Shown here piece by piece: positions 54,807 to 62,453 of a DNA stretch of 64,000 nt (within the stretch, counting starts at the first letter, position 1; every line of letters begins with the position of its first letter). The translations under genes and the position numbers were made by a program. The stretch spans positions 186,001 to 250,000 of the forward strand of contig NZ_SEWW01000004.1 of the NCBI RefSeq assembly GCF_011090385.1. The letters run 5' to 3'. The notes beneath the pieces were generated by a model. The model was not told the DNA's origin. It worked only from the letters and a program-made list of their open reading frames with translations, and ran no database searches. This DNA is from Aquirufa beregesia. Its GTDB lineage: Bacteria; Bacteroidota; Bacteroidia; Cytophagales; Spirosomataceae.

Positions 54807-55526
54807 ATGAAAGCTAAATTCCTTTTTTCCTCTCTTTTCGCCTTTTCTATTCTTTTTTCGTGGCAGGCTTATGCCCAGACTGCTGAAGTAGAGGTCTTTG
54901 AAAAAAAGATTCAAGAGAACCCTACTGCCATTTTATTGGATGTACGAACCTCCGGAGAATTTGGTGGAGGCCATTTGCCTAAGGCATTGAATATCGATTT
55001 TCGGTCAGTCGATTTTGCTGAGCAAATCAAGAAATTGTCCAAAGATAAGCCTGTATTGATTTATTGTCTTTCAGGAGGGCGCTCTGCACAAGCGGCGGAA
55101 TTGATGCGTAAGGAAGGATTTCAAGTGACAGAATTGAAAGGCGGGTATTTGAAATGGACGACCAAATTGAAACCTTTGGAGGGAGTGCCGAATGTGGCTC
55201 ACGATAAAGGTTGGGATCTAGCAGAATTTACCAAGAAAATACAAAGTGAAAAGGCCGTTGTTGTGGATTTTTATGCCAAATGGTGCGCCCCATGCCTAAA
55301 AATGATGCCTACTGTAGACAAACTAACACAGGATTATACGGGTAAGGTGACGGTGCTGAAAGTGGAGGCTGATGGCAATCAAGCTATTTTACAGTCTTTT
55401 GGGATAGACGAAATCCCGAGCTTTTTGGTTTTCCAAGGTGGAAAATTACTCCAAAAAACATCGGGATTCAGGGAAGAAGCTCAGTTAAAAGAGCTCTTTG
55501 ATCAATCTATTGGGACCACTCGGTAG
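54807..55526 (+). CDS. Exported rhodanese-thioredoxin fusion protein
   Basis: The 239-aa protein has a signal peptide (FLFSSLFAFSILFSWQAYAQ). An N-terminal rhodanese domain (ILLDVRTSGEFGGGHLPKALNID) has its active-site Cys at C87 in YCLSGGRS. A C-terminal thioredoxin domain has the redox motif W159-C-A-P-C163 in VDFYAKWCAPCLKMMP and cis-Pro in DEIPSFLVF. In the periplasm it could move sulfane sulfur and reduce it, or act on protein thiols; this is inferred from the fused domains. Its 3' end overlaps the convergent aldo/keto reductase gene by 20 nt. Confidence 0.9.
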   Translation: MKAKFLFSSLFAFSILFSWQAYAQTAEVEVFEKKIQENPTAILLDVRTSGEFGGGHLPKALNIDFRSVDFAEQIKKLSKDKPVLIYCLSGGRSAQAAELMRKEGFQVTELKGGYLKWTTKLKPLEGVPNVAHDKGWDLAEFTKKIQSEKAVVVDFYAKWCAPCLKMMPTVDKLTQDYTGKVTVLKVEADGNQAILQSFGIDEIPSFLVFQGGKLLQKTSGFREEAQLKELFDQSIGTTR

Positions 55527-56478
55527 GCTGTCTTTCCCAGCGGTGTTGTTTTAGCTCTTCCAAAAGACTTGGAGCTAATCCTTGTCCGTCGGAAGTGCCA
55601 ATGTTACTTTTCACATGTTTGATTTTTCTCATTCCTGGGATAATAGTGCCTACGTCAGGATTTGACAAGATAAAACGTAGTGCCATTTCAGGCATGTCCA
55701 TGTTGGCTGGAACCAATGGTTTTAGTGCATTAGCATGGTCTACACTAGAAGTTAAATTTTCTGGAACGAAATAAGTGGAACGCCAATCGTCGGCTGGGAA
55801 AGTAGTAGTATAATCCAATAAGCCAGTTAAGCTTCCTTCATCTAATGGTACACGAGCGATGACGCCGATGTCTAATTTTTGACAAAGCGGGAACAATTGA
55901 TCTTCTGGGTTTTGGTCAAAGATGTTATATATCACCTGAACAGAAGAAAACAAGTTCGTTTCTAATGAACGAAGGCAATTATGGGGTTCCCAACGGTTAA
56001 CTGAAATTCCCCAATGTTTCACTTTGCCCTCTTGTGTTAATTTTTGGACAGCCTCTTTCCAGTCATCATTGTCTGCCCAAGCATCCTCCCAAACATGGAA
56101 TTGTTGCAAATCTATTTGCTCCACACCTAAGTTTTTAAGGCTTTTTTCCGTGTACTCAATGATGTGTTGAGCGGGGAAACAATCCTTTAATTCAAAATGA
56201 GATTTGGAGGGCCAAATGAAGTTTTTAGGCGGAATTTTGGTGGCTGCATACAATTGTTTGTCGGCATGCTTTTTTAATAGCGTACCCAAAATTTGTTCAG
56301 ATAAGCCTTCTCCATAACCCCATGCGGTATCGAAGAAATTACAGCCTAATTCTACGGATAATTCTAAGGATTTTTGAACTTCATTGTCGTCGGAACCTGT
56401 CCAACCAGCTAGGCCCCACATCCCATAGCCTACTTCACTTATTTGCCAATTTGTTTTGCCAAAACGTCTGTATTTCAT
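55507..56478 (-). CDS. Aldo/keto reductase
   Basis: The 323-aa NADPH-dependent TIM-barrel enzyme has catalytic Asp and Tyr in NFFDTAWGYGEGLSEQ, Lys in YAATKIPP, and His in LQQFHVWED. The C-terminal NADP-binding part (LRFILSNPDVGTIIPGMRKIKHVKSNIG) is typical. The start at 56478 (KYRRFGKTNWQISEVGYG) fits the family; an in-frame ATG at 56514 adds 12 residues. The substrate is unknown. Nothing recognisable lies in the 286 nt between it and the LytTR gene. Confidence 0.92.
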   Translation of the reverse strand: MKYRRFGKTNWQISEVGYGMWGLAGWTGSDDNEVQKSLELSVELGCNFFDTAWGYGEGLSEQILGTLLKKHADKQLYAATKIPPKNFIWPSKSHFELKDCFPAQHIIEYTEKSLKNLGVEQIDLQQFHVWEDAWADNDDWKEAVQKLTQEGKVKHWGISVNRWEPHNCLRSLETNLFSSVQVIYNIFDQNPEDQLFPLCQKLDIGVIARVPLDEGSLTGLLDYTTTFPADDWRSTYFVPENLTSSVDHANALKPLVPANMDMPEMALRFILSNPDVGTIIPGMRKIKHVKSNIGTSDGQGLAPSLLEELKQHRWERQPTEWSQ

Positions 56479-56764
56479 GTTGTATTTTTTTCTTAAAGGT
56501 AAGGATTTTCTCAAAGCCGCCTGACCTGCAAATAAGTATTTGGGTTTATTTTAGCTTGTAATTAAATTAAGTTTTGAGAGATATTTTCCACGATTTGTGT
56601 TTGAACACATTATTGAAAGCGAATGAATTGTTAAAATAAAAGGGCCTACATGTTGTTTAAAAGCGTTAATAACACAAATAACGTGAAATATAAATTTTTA
56701 TTTAGGAACATTGCCTAGCTTTACATCGTATTAGTTCCCTGTGTCCGATTAATCTACTCAATTT

Positions 56765-57127
56765 ATGAAAAATGTTAATTCTGTTTCTAGCGACGAGAAG
56801 TTGTTGATAAATTTAGGAACCTTTAAAGTTTGCCCTACTTGTATTTTGTTTATCCGCGGAGAAGGAAATTATTCCAATATTTTTCTGAAAGATGGTCGCA
56901 AGGTTCTTTCTTGTCGGACTTTGAAATTCTTTGAAACTCTATTGCAAGATTATGGATTTATTCGCCCTTCCAAATCGGCTTTAGTCAATCCCACCTATAT
57001 ATCGTCTATTGATTTAAAAATTGCTAAAGTTATTAAGTTGAACAACGATGTCAACATTTCCATTTCCCGTCGCCAAGTAAGACCTTTGCGCGATTTTTTT
57101 AGTAATAAAGCTTTAGTGGGGGCATAG
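56765..57127 (+). CDS. Stand-alone LytTR DNA-binding domain protein
   Basis: The 120-aa product is essentially a single LytTR domain (ILFIRGEGNYSNIFLKDGRKVLSCRTLKFFETLL; FIRPSKSALVNPTYISSI; ISISRRQVRPLRDFF). It has no receiver domain or membrane segment, so it is not a typical AgrA/LytR response regulator; such short proteins may be constitutive regulators or depend on a partner. The next gene, mazF, is convergent with a gap of 7 nt. Confidence 0.9.
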   Translation: MKNVNSVSSDEKLLINLGTFKVCPTCILFIRGEGNYSNIFLKDGRKVLSCRTLKFFETLLQDYGFIRPSKSALVNPTYISSIDLKIAKVIKLNNDVNISISRRQVRPLRDFFSNKALVGA

Positions 57128-57134
57128 TAGAAGT

Positions 57135-57458
57135 TTAATCTACATAAGTTTCTTGTAGTGTTCTTTTCAGTTGTGCAATTTCCGTGGCATGTAGAAATTC
57201 CATTGTTTTGATGATCCGTTTTCGGTCGATGGTGCGGATTTGGTCCAATACCACCCAACCTTGGGTTTCATTAAAGCGAACAGAGACACGGGTGGGATAA
57301 GCTTTGCTTTGGCTGGTCATGGGTGCTATGACGATAGTCTGCAAATATTGATTCATCTCATTCGGAGAAATAACAACACAGGGACGTGTTTTTTTCATTT
57401 CACTTCCTTGGGTGGGGTCCAGATTGACAAGCACGATTTGGTATTGCTTTATTTCCAT
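57135..57458 (-). CDS. mazF: MazF/PemK-family endoribonuclease toxin
   Basis: The 107-aa protein has the PemK/MazF fold: YQIVLVNLDPTQGSEMKKTRPCVVISPNEMN at the N-terminus, TIVIAPMTSQSKAYPTRV in the middle, and GWVVLDQIRTIDRKRI. The Arg of TRPCVV and the Thr/Ser of APMTS correspond to the catalytic region of RNA-cleaving members. The gene overlaps the upstream antitoxin gene by 10 nt, the usual toxin-antitoxin arrangement. Confidence 0.93.
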   Translation of the reverse strand: MEIKQYQIVLVNLDPTQGSEMKKTRPCVVISPNEMNQYLQTIVIAPMTSQSKAYPTRVSVRFNETQGWVVLDQIRTIDRKRIIKTMEFLHATEIAQLKRTLQETYVD

Positions 57459-57694
57459 GCTTCTAAGGATTCATCTTCGAATACATCGGGTATCAGTAAT
57501 TGATCTTCTTGGTTTTCACTCATTTGTTGGAATGCTTCAGTCCAGCCTTTTCTAGCTTTTTGAATAGGTTTTAAAACAATGCAATCTTCCTGTAAAATGA
57601 GTTCAATGCTGTCTTCTATTTGATATTTTTCGAGCATTGTTTTTGAAAGACGTATGCCTTTTGAGTTTCCAATAGCTATGATGGAGATTTTCAT
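57449..57694 (-). CDS. mazE: MazE-type antitoxin (AbrB/SpoVT fold)
   Basis: The 81-aa protein has an N-terminal swapped-hairpin AbrB domain (SIIAIGNSKGIRLSKTMLEKYQIEDSIELIL) for DNA binding and an acidic C-terminal tail (MSENQEDQLLIPDVFEDESLEAW) that would wrap and block MazF. It is the first gene of the pair; a palindrome overlapping its promoter at 57704-57717 is probably its autoregulatory operator. Confidence 0.92.
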   Translation of the reverse strand: MKISIIAIGNSKGIRLSKTMLEKYQIEDSIELILQEDCIVLKPIQKARKGWTEAFQQMSENQEDQLLIPDVFEDESLEAWK

Positions 57695-57703
57695 ATGAAT
57701 GAA

Positions 57704-57742
57704 TTTGTAATTACAAAGTTATTACAAAAATGAATATTCCAA
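57704..57742 (-). promoter_or_regulatory. mazEF promoter with overlapping palindromic operator
   Basis: On the minus strand TTG (57740-57742), an 18-nt spacer and TAACTTTG (57714-57721) form a near-ideal promoter. TTTGTAATTACAAA, a perfect 14-nt palindrome at 57704-57717, overlaps the -7 box, and the half-site ATTACAAA is repeated at 57710-57717 and 57722-57729. Binding of MazE there would block transcription. Confidence 0.65.
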
Positions 57743-57928
57743 TGTATTGAACTAGAACTTTCAGAGGATGAATCAAAACTTACTAGCATTTACATCATCT
57801 ATATTAATTCGAATTTGAGCATTGAAAGTGACAAAATCTAGCTGTTAGGAAAATAAACAGTTTGTTGATAATTGGTCGGATTAAAACTCTTTTAATAGTC
57901 CCTTTGGAAAAAATTATAAAGCTTGTCC

Positions 57929-58423
57929 TTATTTGAATAACTCCTTTAGCGTTTTCATGGCAATGAACATTTTGCCACTATCAGGTAATGTAATAAAACC
58001 AAATTGTTCATAGAAAACATGGGCTTCTGAATCGATGGGATCTACTACGACGGCAAATGACCCCATTTGAAGAGATGCTTTAAAACTTCTTTTGAGGGCA
58101 TCAATGAGTAAGATTTTACCTAAACCTTTTCCTTGGAATTTTTTATCTACAGCTAATCTTCCTAGGAGACTAATAGGGATGGAGGAATAGGATGGAGGTA
58201 GTTTCTTTTGGACGGACTCGGGGAAATGATGTAATGGAATACTGTAATTAGAAAGTGTATAGAAGCCTTGAATCGGGCTAGAGGAGGGTTCCGTCAGTAC
58301 AAAACATGCGGCTAGTTTTCTTTTTACATCTTGGGAGGCTTGTGTTTTAACATAATTGTTTAGTAAGTCTTTTCCGCAATCAAAGTCTGCTCGTTCATGT
58401 TTGGAATCTAATAATTCAATCAT
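57929..58423 (-). CDS. GNAT-family acetyltransferase, TacT-like toxin
   Basis: The 164-aa GNAT protein opens with FDCGKDLLNNYVKTQASQDVKRKLAACFVL, the typical TacT/AtaT start. The acetyl-CoA pyrophosphate loop is LAVDKKFQGKGLGKILLIDALKR, and VDPIDSEAHVFYEQFGFITLP supplies the catalytic-Tyr region. TacT enzymes acetylate the amino acid on charged tRNA and stop translation. It starts 2 nt after the DUF1778 gene, its likely antitoxin. It would be harmless acetyltransferase only if that partner were unrelated. Confidence 0.88.
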   Translation of the reverse strand: MIELLDSKHERADFDCGKDLLNNYVKTQASQDVKRKLAACFVLTEPSSSPIQGFYTLSNYSIPLHHFPESVQKKLPPSYSSIPISLLGRLAVDKKFQGKGLGKILLIDALKRSFKASLQMGSFAVVVDPIDSEAHVFYEQFGFITLPDSGKMFIAMKTLKELFK

Positions 58424-58425
58424 GA

Positions 58426-58713
58426 TTAAATCTTAGCTGTCCATTGTTGGTATTCTTGCAAGGCCTTTTTCAAACCTTCTGAGGGTTCATTAGCATGCGT
58501 TAAAGCATCAAAAAATAGTTGAGCATCCTTTTCACTGGCAAGAATCAATTCTTGTTGCTGGATGATCTCTTGAGCTTTTTCTTGTGCAGATTGAAATACA
58601 AAATCACTGAGGTTTCTGTAGCCACCTAGTGTTGCGGCTTTTTCAAATAATTGCTTTTGTTCTTTGGGAAGTCTAGCATCAAACCGACTTTGCTCTTTTA
58701 TGCTGCTTTTCAT
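58426..58713 (-). CDS. DUF1778 / TacA-type ribbon-helix-helix antitoxin
   Basis: The 95-aa protein has an N-terminal ribbon-helix-helix domain (SRFDARLPKEQKQLFEKAATLGGYRNLSDFVFQSAQEKAQEII), then a C-terminal toxin-binding segment (ASEKDAQLFFDALTHANEPSEGLKKALQEY). It precedes the GNAT toxin by 2 nt and has a perfect inverted repeat in its upstream region, both standard for TacA/TacT-type type II modules. Confidence 0.9.
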   Translation of the reverse strand: MKSSIKEQSRFDARLPKEQKQLFEKAATLGGYRNLSDFVFQSAQEKAQEIIQQQELILASEKDAQLFFDALTHANEPSEGLKKALQEYQQWTAKI

Positions 58714-58729
58714 TCTTACTATTTTTTGT

Positions 58730-58756
58730 AAATGTACGTATTTTGTACGTACATTT
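58730..58756. promoter_or_regulatory. Operator of the TacA/TacT-like module
   Basis: AAATGTACGTA and TACGTACATTT are perfect 11-nt inverted arms separated by TTTTG, 17 nt upstream of the antitoxin ATG. The GTAC core repeats suit a ribbon-helix-helix dimer pair, so conditional autoregulation by the antitoxin-toxin complex is expected. The remaining DNA to 58950 shows nothing recognisable. Confidence 0.75.
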
Positions 58757-58950
58757 ATTCAATTAATTGATTTTATCTTGATTATAGGTAAAAATATTAG
58801 ATGAAGATAAATTCCAACTCTCAAAGTGGAAAAAATGGTACTTTATTGTTGATTTGGTCGTGAGATCTATTATAATTCAAATTGAACTAATGCAACGATT
58901 CGTATTCCACTGTTTTGTATATGTTGATGTAGTGAATATTTGTGGTGTTA

Positions 58951-59787
58951 TTATGATTTAATTAAATCTAGAAGTTTAAATGTTTCTGAGTTTGGTACAA
59001 CATTACATCTTTTTAAATAGCTTATTGAAATTTCTCCATCCTTTTTTTGAATAAGACATTTGTTAACCTGTATCAGTTGCAATCCATCTGCAACAGCTGG
59101 ACACAAAGCTATGCATAATCCATTCTCTGCACTTCTAACGCTTGGATATAAGATTCCGTCAAATCCAGTTTTAGATATTAAATTTGAAAATAAAGCAGAA
59201 ATGTAGTATTCATGATTATTTCCAGACTTTACATTTTTAGAAAATTCTTTAGATAAAAATTGTAGATAAGCTAATCCTTTTTCTTTCAAATAAGAAAAAT
59301 TATTTAAGTGTGTTAGATATGCAAGTTTTATTTCTTCTAAGTAATTAATTGTATAAATTTTCGTTGGATCAAAAATAGTAGCCAAAGTAATTGGTTCTTG
59401 AACTTGCCATGTTCCCATTGTAATTATTCTTTCACCCATGGGAATTAAATCATCTCTTAACAGCTCACTGATTTCACAGCAAGCTGTTATTCTTGCTAGA
59501 CCTTGATTTTGATTTCCTGTAACTACAGAGGCGTAAAACATCGTGTTTTCTGGAGTGCTTGCCTTTAAATATTTAGTATTAAAATTTGAAGGAGCATAAG
59601 ACATTCTCTGTACAGTTGAAAAATCTAATTGGCCATCACAGTTTCTTTGTGCACGCTCTAATAAAGTTCCTTTTGGATAGACAGTTTTTAAAATGGGTAA
59701 TGGTCTAATATTATTAATTAAAGAATAAATTTCTTCTATTGGTGTATTTTGTAAATTAATTGCCATTAAGCTTTTCAGATTTTCCAT
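58951..59787 (-). CDS. RES-domain-like protein (possible NAD+-degrading toxin)
   Basis: The 278-aa protein has no signal peptide. It resembles RES domains: basic residues in LLERAQRN (R45, R48), RMSYAPSNFN (R61, Y64), then NTMFYASVV (Y85, S87) and Glu in ITACCEISELL (E105), with a C-terminal FDGILYPSVRSAENGLCIALCP that fits the family's final strands. RES proteins such as MbcT/ParT degrade NAD+ or modify enzymes. No cognate Xre-type antitoxin gene was seen nearby, so it may be an orphan or an effector in another context. The assignment is from motif resemblance only. Confidence 0.55.
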   Translation of the reverse strand: MENLKSLMAINLQNTPIEEIYSLINNIRPLPILKTVYPKGTLLERAQRNCDGQLDFSTVQRMSYAPSNFNTKYLKASTPENTMFYASVVTGNQNQGLARITACCEISELLRDDLIPMGERIITMGTWQVQEPITLATIFDPTKIYTINYLEEIKLAYLTHLNNFSYLKEKGLAYLQFLSKEFSKNVKSGNNHEYYISALFSNLISKTGFDGILYPSVRSAENGLCIALCPAVADGLQLIQVNKCLIQKKDGEISISYLKRCNVVPNSETFKLLDLIKS

Positions 59788-59791
59788 TTGA

Positions 59792-59929
59792 TTTTTCTTA
59801 TTTTTAGAAATTGCTTTGGAAAAGGGATGTCCTGTTTGGAATTATTTCAATGACCCAGGGTTTGATCAGTATAGAAATGAAACTAAATTAATCAATTTAA
59901 TTGATGCCTTTAAAAATGCACATTCGTAA
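59792..59929 (+). pseudogene. Decayed C-terminal coding fragment
   Basis: A plus-strand reading frame without a credible start runs from the stop at 59789 to TAA at 59927 and reads like the end of a real protein (LEKGCPVWNYFNDPG, then YRNETKLINLIDAFKNAHS). The NDPGF...YRNE pattern is reminiscent of the C-termini of TPR-containing adenylate-cyclase-like proteins. It lies in the gap between the RES-like and protease genes on the opposite strand, and suggests past replacement of a gene here. Chance is not excluded. Confidence 0.35.
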
Positions 59930-59935
59930 ATGTTT

Positions 59936-59967
59936 AAAAAATAACACTATTGATATTTCATAGTGTT
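59936..59967 (-). terminator. Intrinsic terminator after the protease gene (minus strand)
   Basis: AACACTAT/ATAGTGTT form a perfect 8-bp stem; on the minus strand it is followed by AT6. It lies 20 nt beyond the stop of the trypsin-like protease gene. Confidence 0.65.
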
Positions 59968-59987
59968 GTAAGATTTTGAATAGCTTG

Positions 59988-60788
59988 TTAGATAGGTACT
60001 CCAATTGGGTTTGCCCTAATTAATTCTAAGGCAACTTCTATTCCATAAGAAATAATGATGCCTGTATTTGTTTTTATCTGAACATTGATCTCTTGATTAT
60101 TTTGTATGGCATTTTCAACCTGAAATCTATAGGCAGAGATAATACCAGCTAATTTAAAGGTTTGACTTTGTTGATGAAAGTATATGACTGGGCCTCCAGA
60201 AAACCCTGGGTTATTCATTCCATCTAGATATAAAACCTTTTTTTGTTTCTCTATAATGAAATTAGATAAAATCCCTTTTTTAATGAATGGTATTGGGAAA
60301 TCTGAATTCAGAGAAGCTATTTCTGATTTTAGGCCAAATGGAAATCCTAAGAAATAAATATCTTGACTGTAAAATACATCATTTGAACTTGCATCAATAC
60401 TTTCACCTCCTATGATGCCAGTTGGTACAGAAAATACTGATATATCAGAATCTTTTGAGTGCCCAACTATTGTGATTTTATGTTTATTCCAATCTTCCTT
60501 GTAATTTAATTCTAAAAAATCTCCCGTTTCTAAGCCATTAATTACATGATTTGCAGTAATGTAATATTGTTTTTTGTTTACATCTAAAATAAAACAACTG
60601 CCAGTAGCTCCATTATTCCTAATGTGGATTGTACGATATATTATACTTGTTGGAACCATATCGAATAAAATTATTTTGAGAACAGAAATAAAGGATGAAA
60701 AATTTATTAAACCTATTTTTTGCAAATGATTTTTTATATAGTTTTTAAAAATTGAATCAATACCAAAATTATTATCTTCCCCCCCCAA
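59988..60788 (-). CDS. Trypsin-like serine protease
   Basis: The protein is 266 aa from TTG 60788, or 223 aa from ATG 60659 (MVPTSIIYRTIHIRNNGATGSCF). It has the chymotrypsin-fold triad in order: H81 in YITANHVI, D115 in SKDSDISVF and S197 in MNNPGFSGGPVI. No PDZ domain or signal peptide is evident; residues about 25-43 are hydrophobic and could anchor it if the longer form is made. Cytosolic proteases of this type occur in several bacterial immune and signalling systems, but nothing here fixes a role. The long form begins beside a run of six G's, so the start is uncertain. Confidence 0.8.
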   Translation of the reverse strand: MGGEDNNFGIDSIFKNYIKNHLQKIGLINFSSFISVLKIILFDMVPTSIIYRTIHIRNNGATGSCFILDVNKKQYYITANHVINGLETGDFLELNYKEDWNKHKITIVGHSKDSDISVFSVPTGIIGGESIDASSNDVFYSQDIYFLGFPFGLKSEIASLNSDFPIPFIKKGILSNFIIEKQKKVLYLDGMNNPGFSGGPVIYFHQQSQTFKLAGIISAYRFQVENAIQNNQEINVQIKTNTGIIISYGIEVALELIRANPIGVPI

Positions 60789-60866
60789 AACTTATTCCCT
60801 CAATTCATTTCATTTATTTCTCGGAATAGTTAAATTCGTGGATATCTATTTTATCACATTAATACA

Positions 60867-61727
60867 ATGGAAAGAAGAATATTTTTAAAAGGCTTAGCCT
60901 TAGGAGTTTCGGGTCTATACGCTCACTCCAGCCTTGCTGCCAACCCTTATTTAGGGCCTTTGGGTGTGCAATTATATACTGTCCGTGACGCCGTAGCCAA
61001 AGACCTGGAAGGTTCCTTGGAGAAATTGGCCGGCCTAGGATATAAAAACCTAGAAATCTACGGATACAATGGTACTTTCTTTGGCAAAACTGCCCATGAA
61101 TTTAAAACCATCCTAGATCGCGTGGGCTTAAAAGTGGTTAGCTCTCACCATACCTCAGGTATCGCCATCAAATCCAAAGGTACTTTGTCGGACGGATGGC
61201 AAAAGGCCGTGGAAGATTTACACCACGTAGGTGCAGAGTTCATGGTTTGTGCCTTCTTATTCCCAAATGAGCGTAGCACAGATCATTACAAGGCCCTACC
61301 TAACTTATTGACTAGTTCGGGTGAAGCAACTAAATCGGCAGGTATTCAGTTTGCCTACCATAACCACGATTTTGAATTTGTGAAGTCGGCAGATTTTATT
61401 CCTTATGATTTTATCTTACAAAATACTTCGCCTGACTTGGTGAAAATGGAAGCTGACTTATATTGGTTTGGTCGTGCAGGGATAGATCCAGTGGCTTATT
61501 TTGAGAAACACCCAGGTCGTTTCCCACTTTGGCACGTCAAAGACATGGAAGCAGGAACTAAAGTATTTACTGAGGTAGGAAACGGTACCATTGATTTTGA
61601 CCGCATCTTTGCTGCTAGAAAAGCCGCAGGTTTGAAATACTGGTTCGTAGAGCAAGACGTGAGTAAGCGTGATCCTTTTGAAAGCTTAAAAATCAGTCGC
61701 GATTATTTAGCAAAGAAGAATTACTAG
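60867..61727 (+). CDS. Sugar phosphate isomerase/epimerase-like TIM barrel protein, exported
   Basis: The 286-aa protein has a Tat-like signal (ERRIFLKGLALGVSGLYAHSSLA). The xylose-isomerase-like TIM barrel shows LGVQLYTVRDAVAKDLEGSLEKLAGLGYKNLEIYGY, AYHNHDFEF and the metal-ligand region PLWHVKDM with a final FVEQDVSKRDPFESL. Such proteins act on sugars or inositols, often beside Gfo/Idh/MocA genes; none is adjacent here. Its stop overlaps the convergent DUF5672 gene by 4 nt. Confidence 0.88.
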   Translation: MERRIFLKGLALGVSGLYAHSSLAANPYLGPLGVQLYTVRDAVAKDLEGSLEKLAGLGYKNLEIYGYNGTFFGKTAHEFKTILDRVGLKVVSSHHTSGIAIKSKGTLSDGWQKAVEDLHHVGAEFMVCAFLFPNERSTDHYKALPNLLTSSGEATKSAGIQFAYHNHDFEFVKSADFIPYDFILQNTSPDLVKMEADLYWFGRAGIDPVAYFEKHPGRFPLWHVKDMEAGTKVFTEVGNGTIDFDRIFAARKAAGLKYWFVEQDVSKRDPFESLKISRDYLAKKNY

Positions 61728-62452
61728 GATTCTTTTTCTTCCATATAAGGTTCCCAAAAGCTAGGATTGTATTTTTCCCAAGCATGGCAACCAAAGGGTA
61801 ATTTCCCTGCATTAAGCTGAAGGCTGATTTGTGGGTTTTGTTCAAATGCGAAGGCCAAGGCCTCTTTCCAAGTAGGTAATTTGAGCAAAAAGCGAAGCGG
61901 AAAGGCTCTTTTATGGTAGACTGAAAAAAGTGAATCTTCATTGGCTGGCCAAGTGCCAAATAGCCGATGATACCAGTTTAAAAATTTGATAATGGGGGCC
62001 ACTTTTCGTAAGGATAGGCCTCCATTCATCATGATGGGCTCTATCAAAGGCCAATGGAAGGCATCTTTATTTTCCCAATGCTTCTTCTTCAATTTGGGCG
62101 CTCCTATATAATCATAGCCTTTTTGGCACCAAGCCACCAAATCATCTTGGAATACATAAGCGTCTAATTGGTAAATCAGAATAAACTCATGTTGGACGAA
62201 TCGCTCATAAAAAGCAGGGTCAATCAATAAATGATTGTAGGATTTGGTACTTGTAAAAAAAGAAGGAGGAAAATAAGCCAAATTGGCCTCTGGAAAATGC
62301 TCTTGTACATAAGGGGCATTTAAACCCTCAGGTAGCACAAAATGAATGGGGTAGTGGCCTAATATTTTTTTGCACTGGAGCAAAGACTTTTGTTCCAATG
62401 ACGAAATAGTTTCTTTATAAATAGGAATAAGGATTCCCACCAATGTTTGCAT
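61724..62452 (-). CDS. DUF5672 protein (glycosyltransferase-like)
   Basis: The 242-aa protein matches DUF5672: VGILIPIYKETISSLEQKSLLQC, then LIYQLDAYVFQDDLVAWCQKGYDYIGAP with a DxD-like element, IMMNGGLSLRKV, PANEDSLFSVYH and the C-terminal LPFGCHAWEKYNP. The family is thought to hold glycosyltransferases, but no activity is established. The ATG at 62452, 1 nt after the stop of the GT2 gene, is preferred to one at 62470 that lies inside it. The two genes are probably co-transcribed for surface glycan synthesis. Confidence 0.82.
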   Translation of the reverse strand: MQTLVGILIPIYKETISSLEQKSLLQCKKILGHYPIHFVLPEGLNAPYVQEHFPEANLAYFPPSFFTSTKSYNHLLIDPAFYERFVQHEFILIYQLDAYVFQDDLVAWCQKGYDYIGAPKLKKKHWENKDAFHWPLIEPIMMNGGLSLRKVAPIIKFLNWYHRLFGTWPANEDSLFSVYHKRAFPLRFLLKLPTWKEALAFAFEQNPQISLQLNAGKLPFGCHAWEKYNPSFWEPYMEEKES

Positions 62453-62453
62453 G

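Noticed and set aside
57929-58713. Ribosomal-protein-type or antibiotic-resistance acetyltransferase
   Set aside because: The DUF1778 partner, 2-nt spacing and upstream operator fit a TacA/TacT toxin-antitoxin module better.
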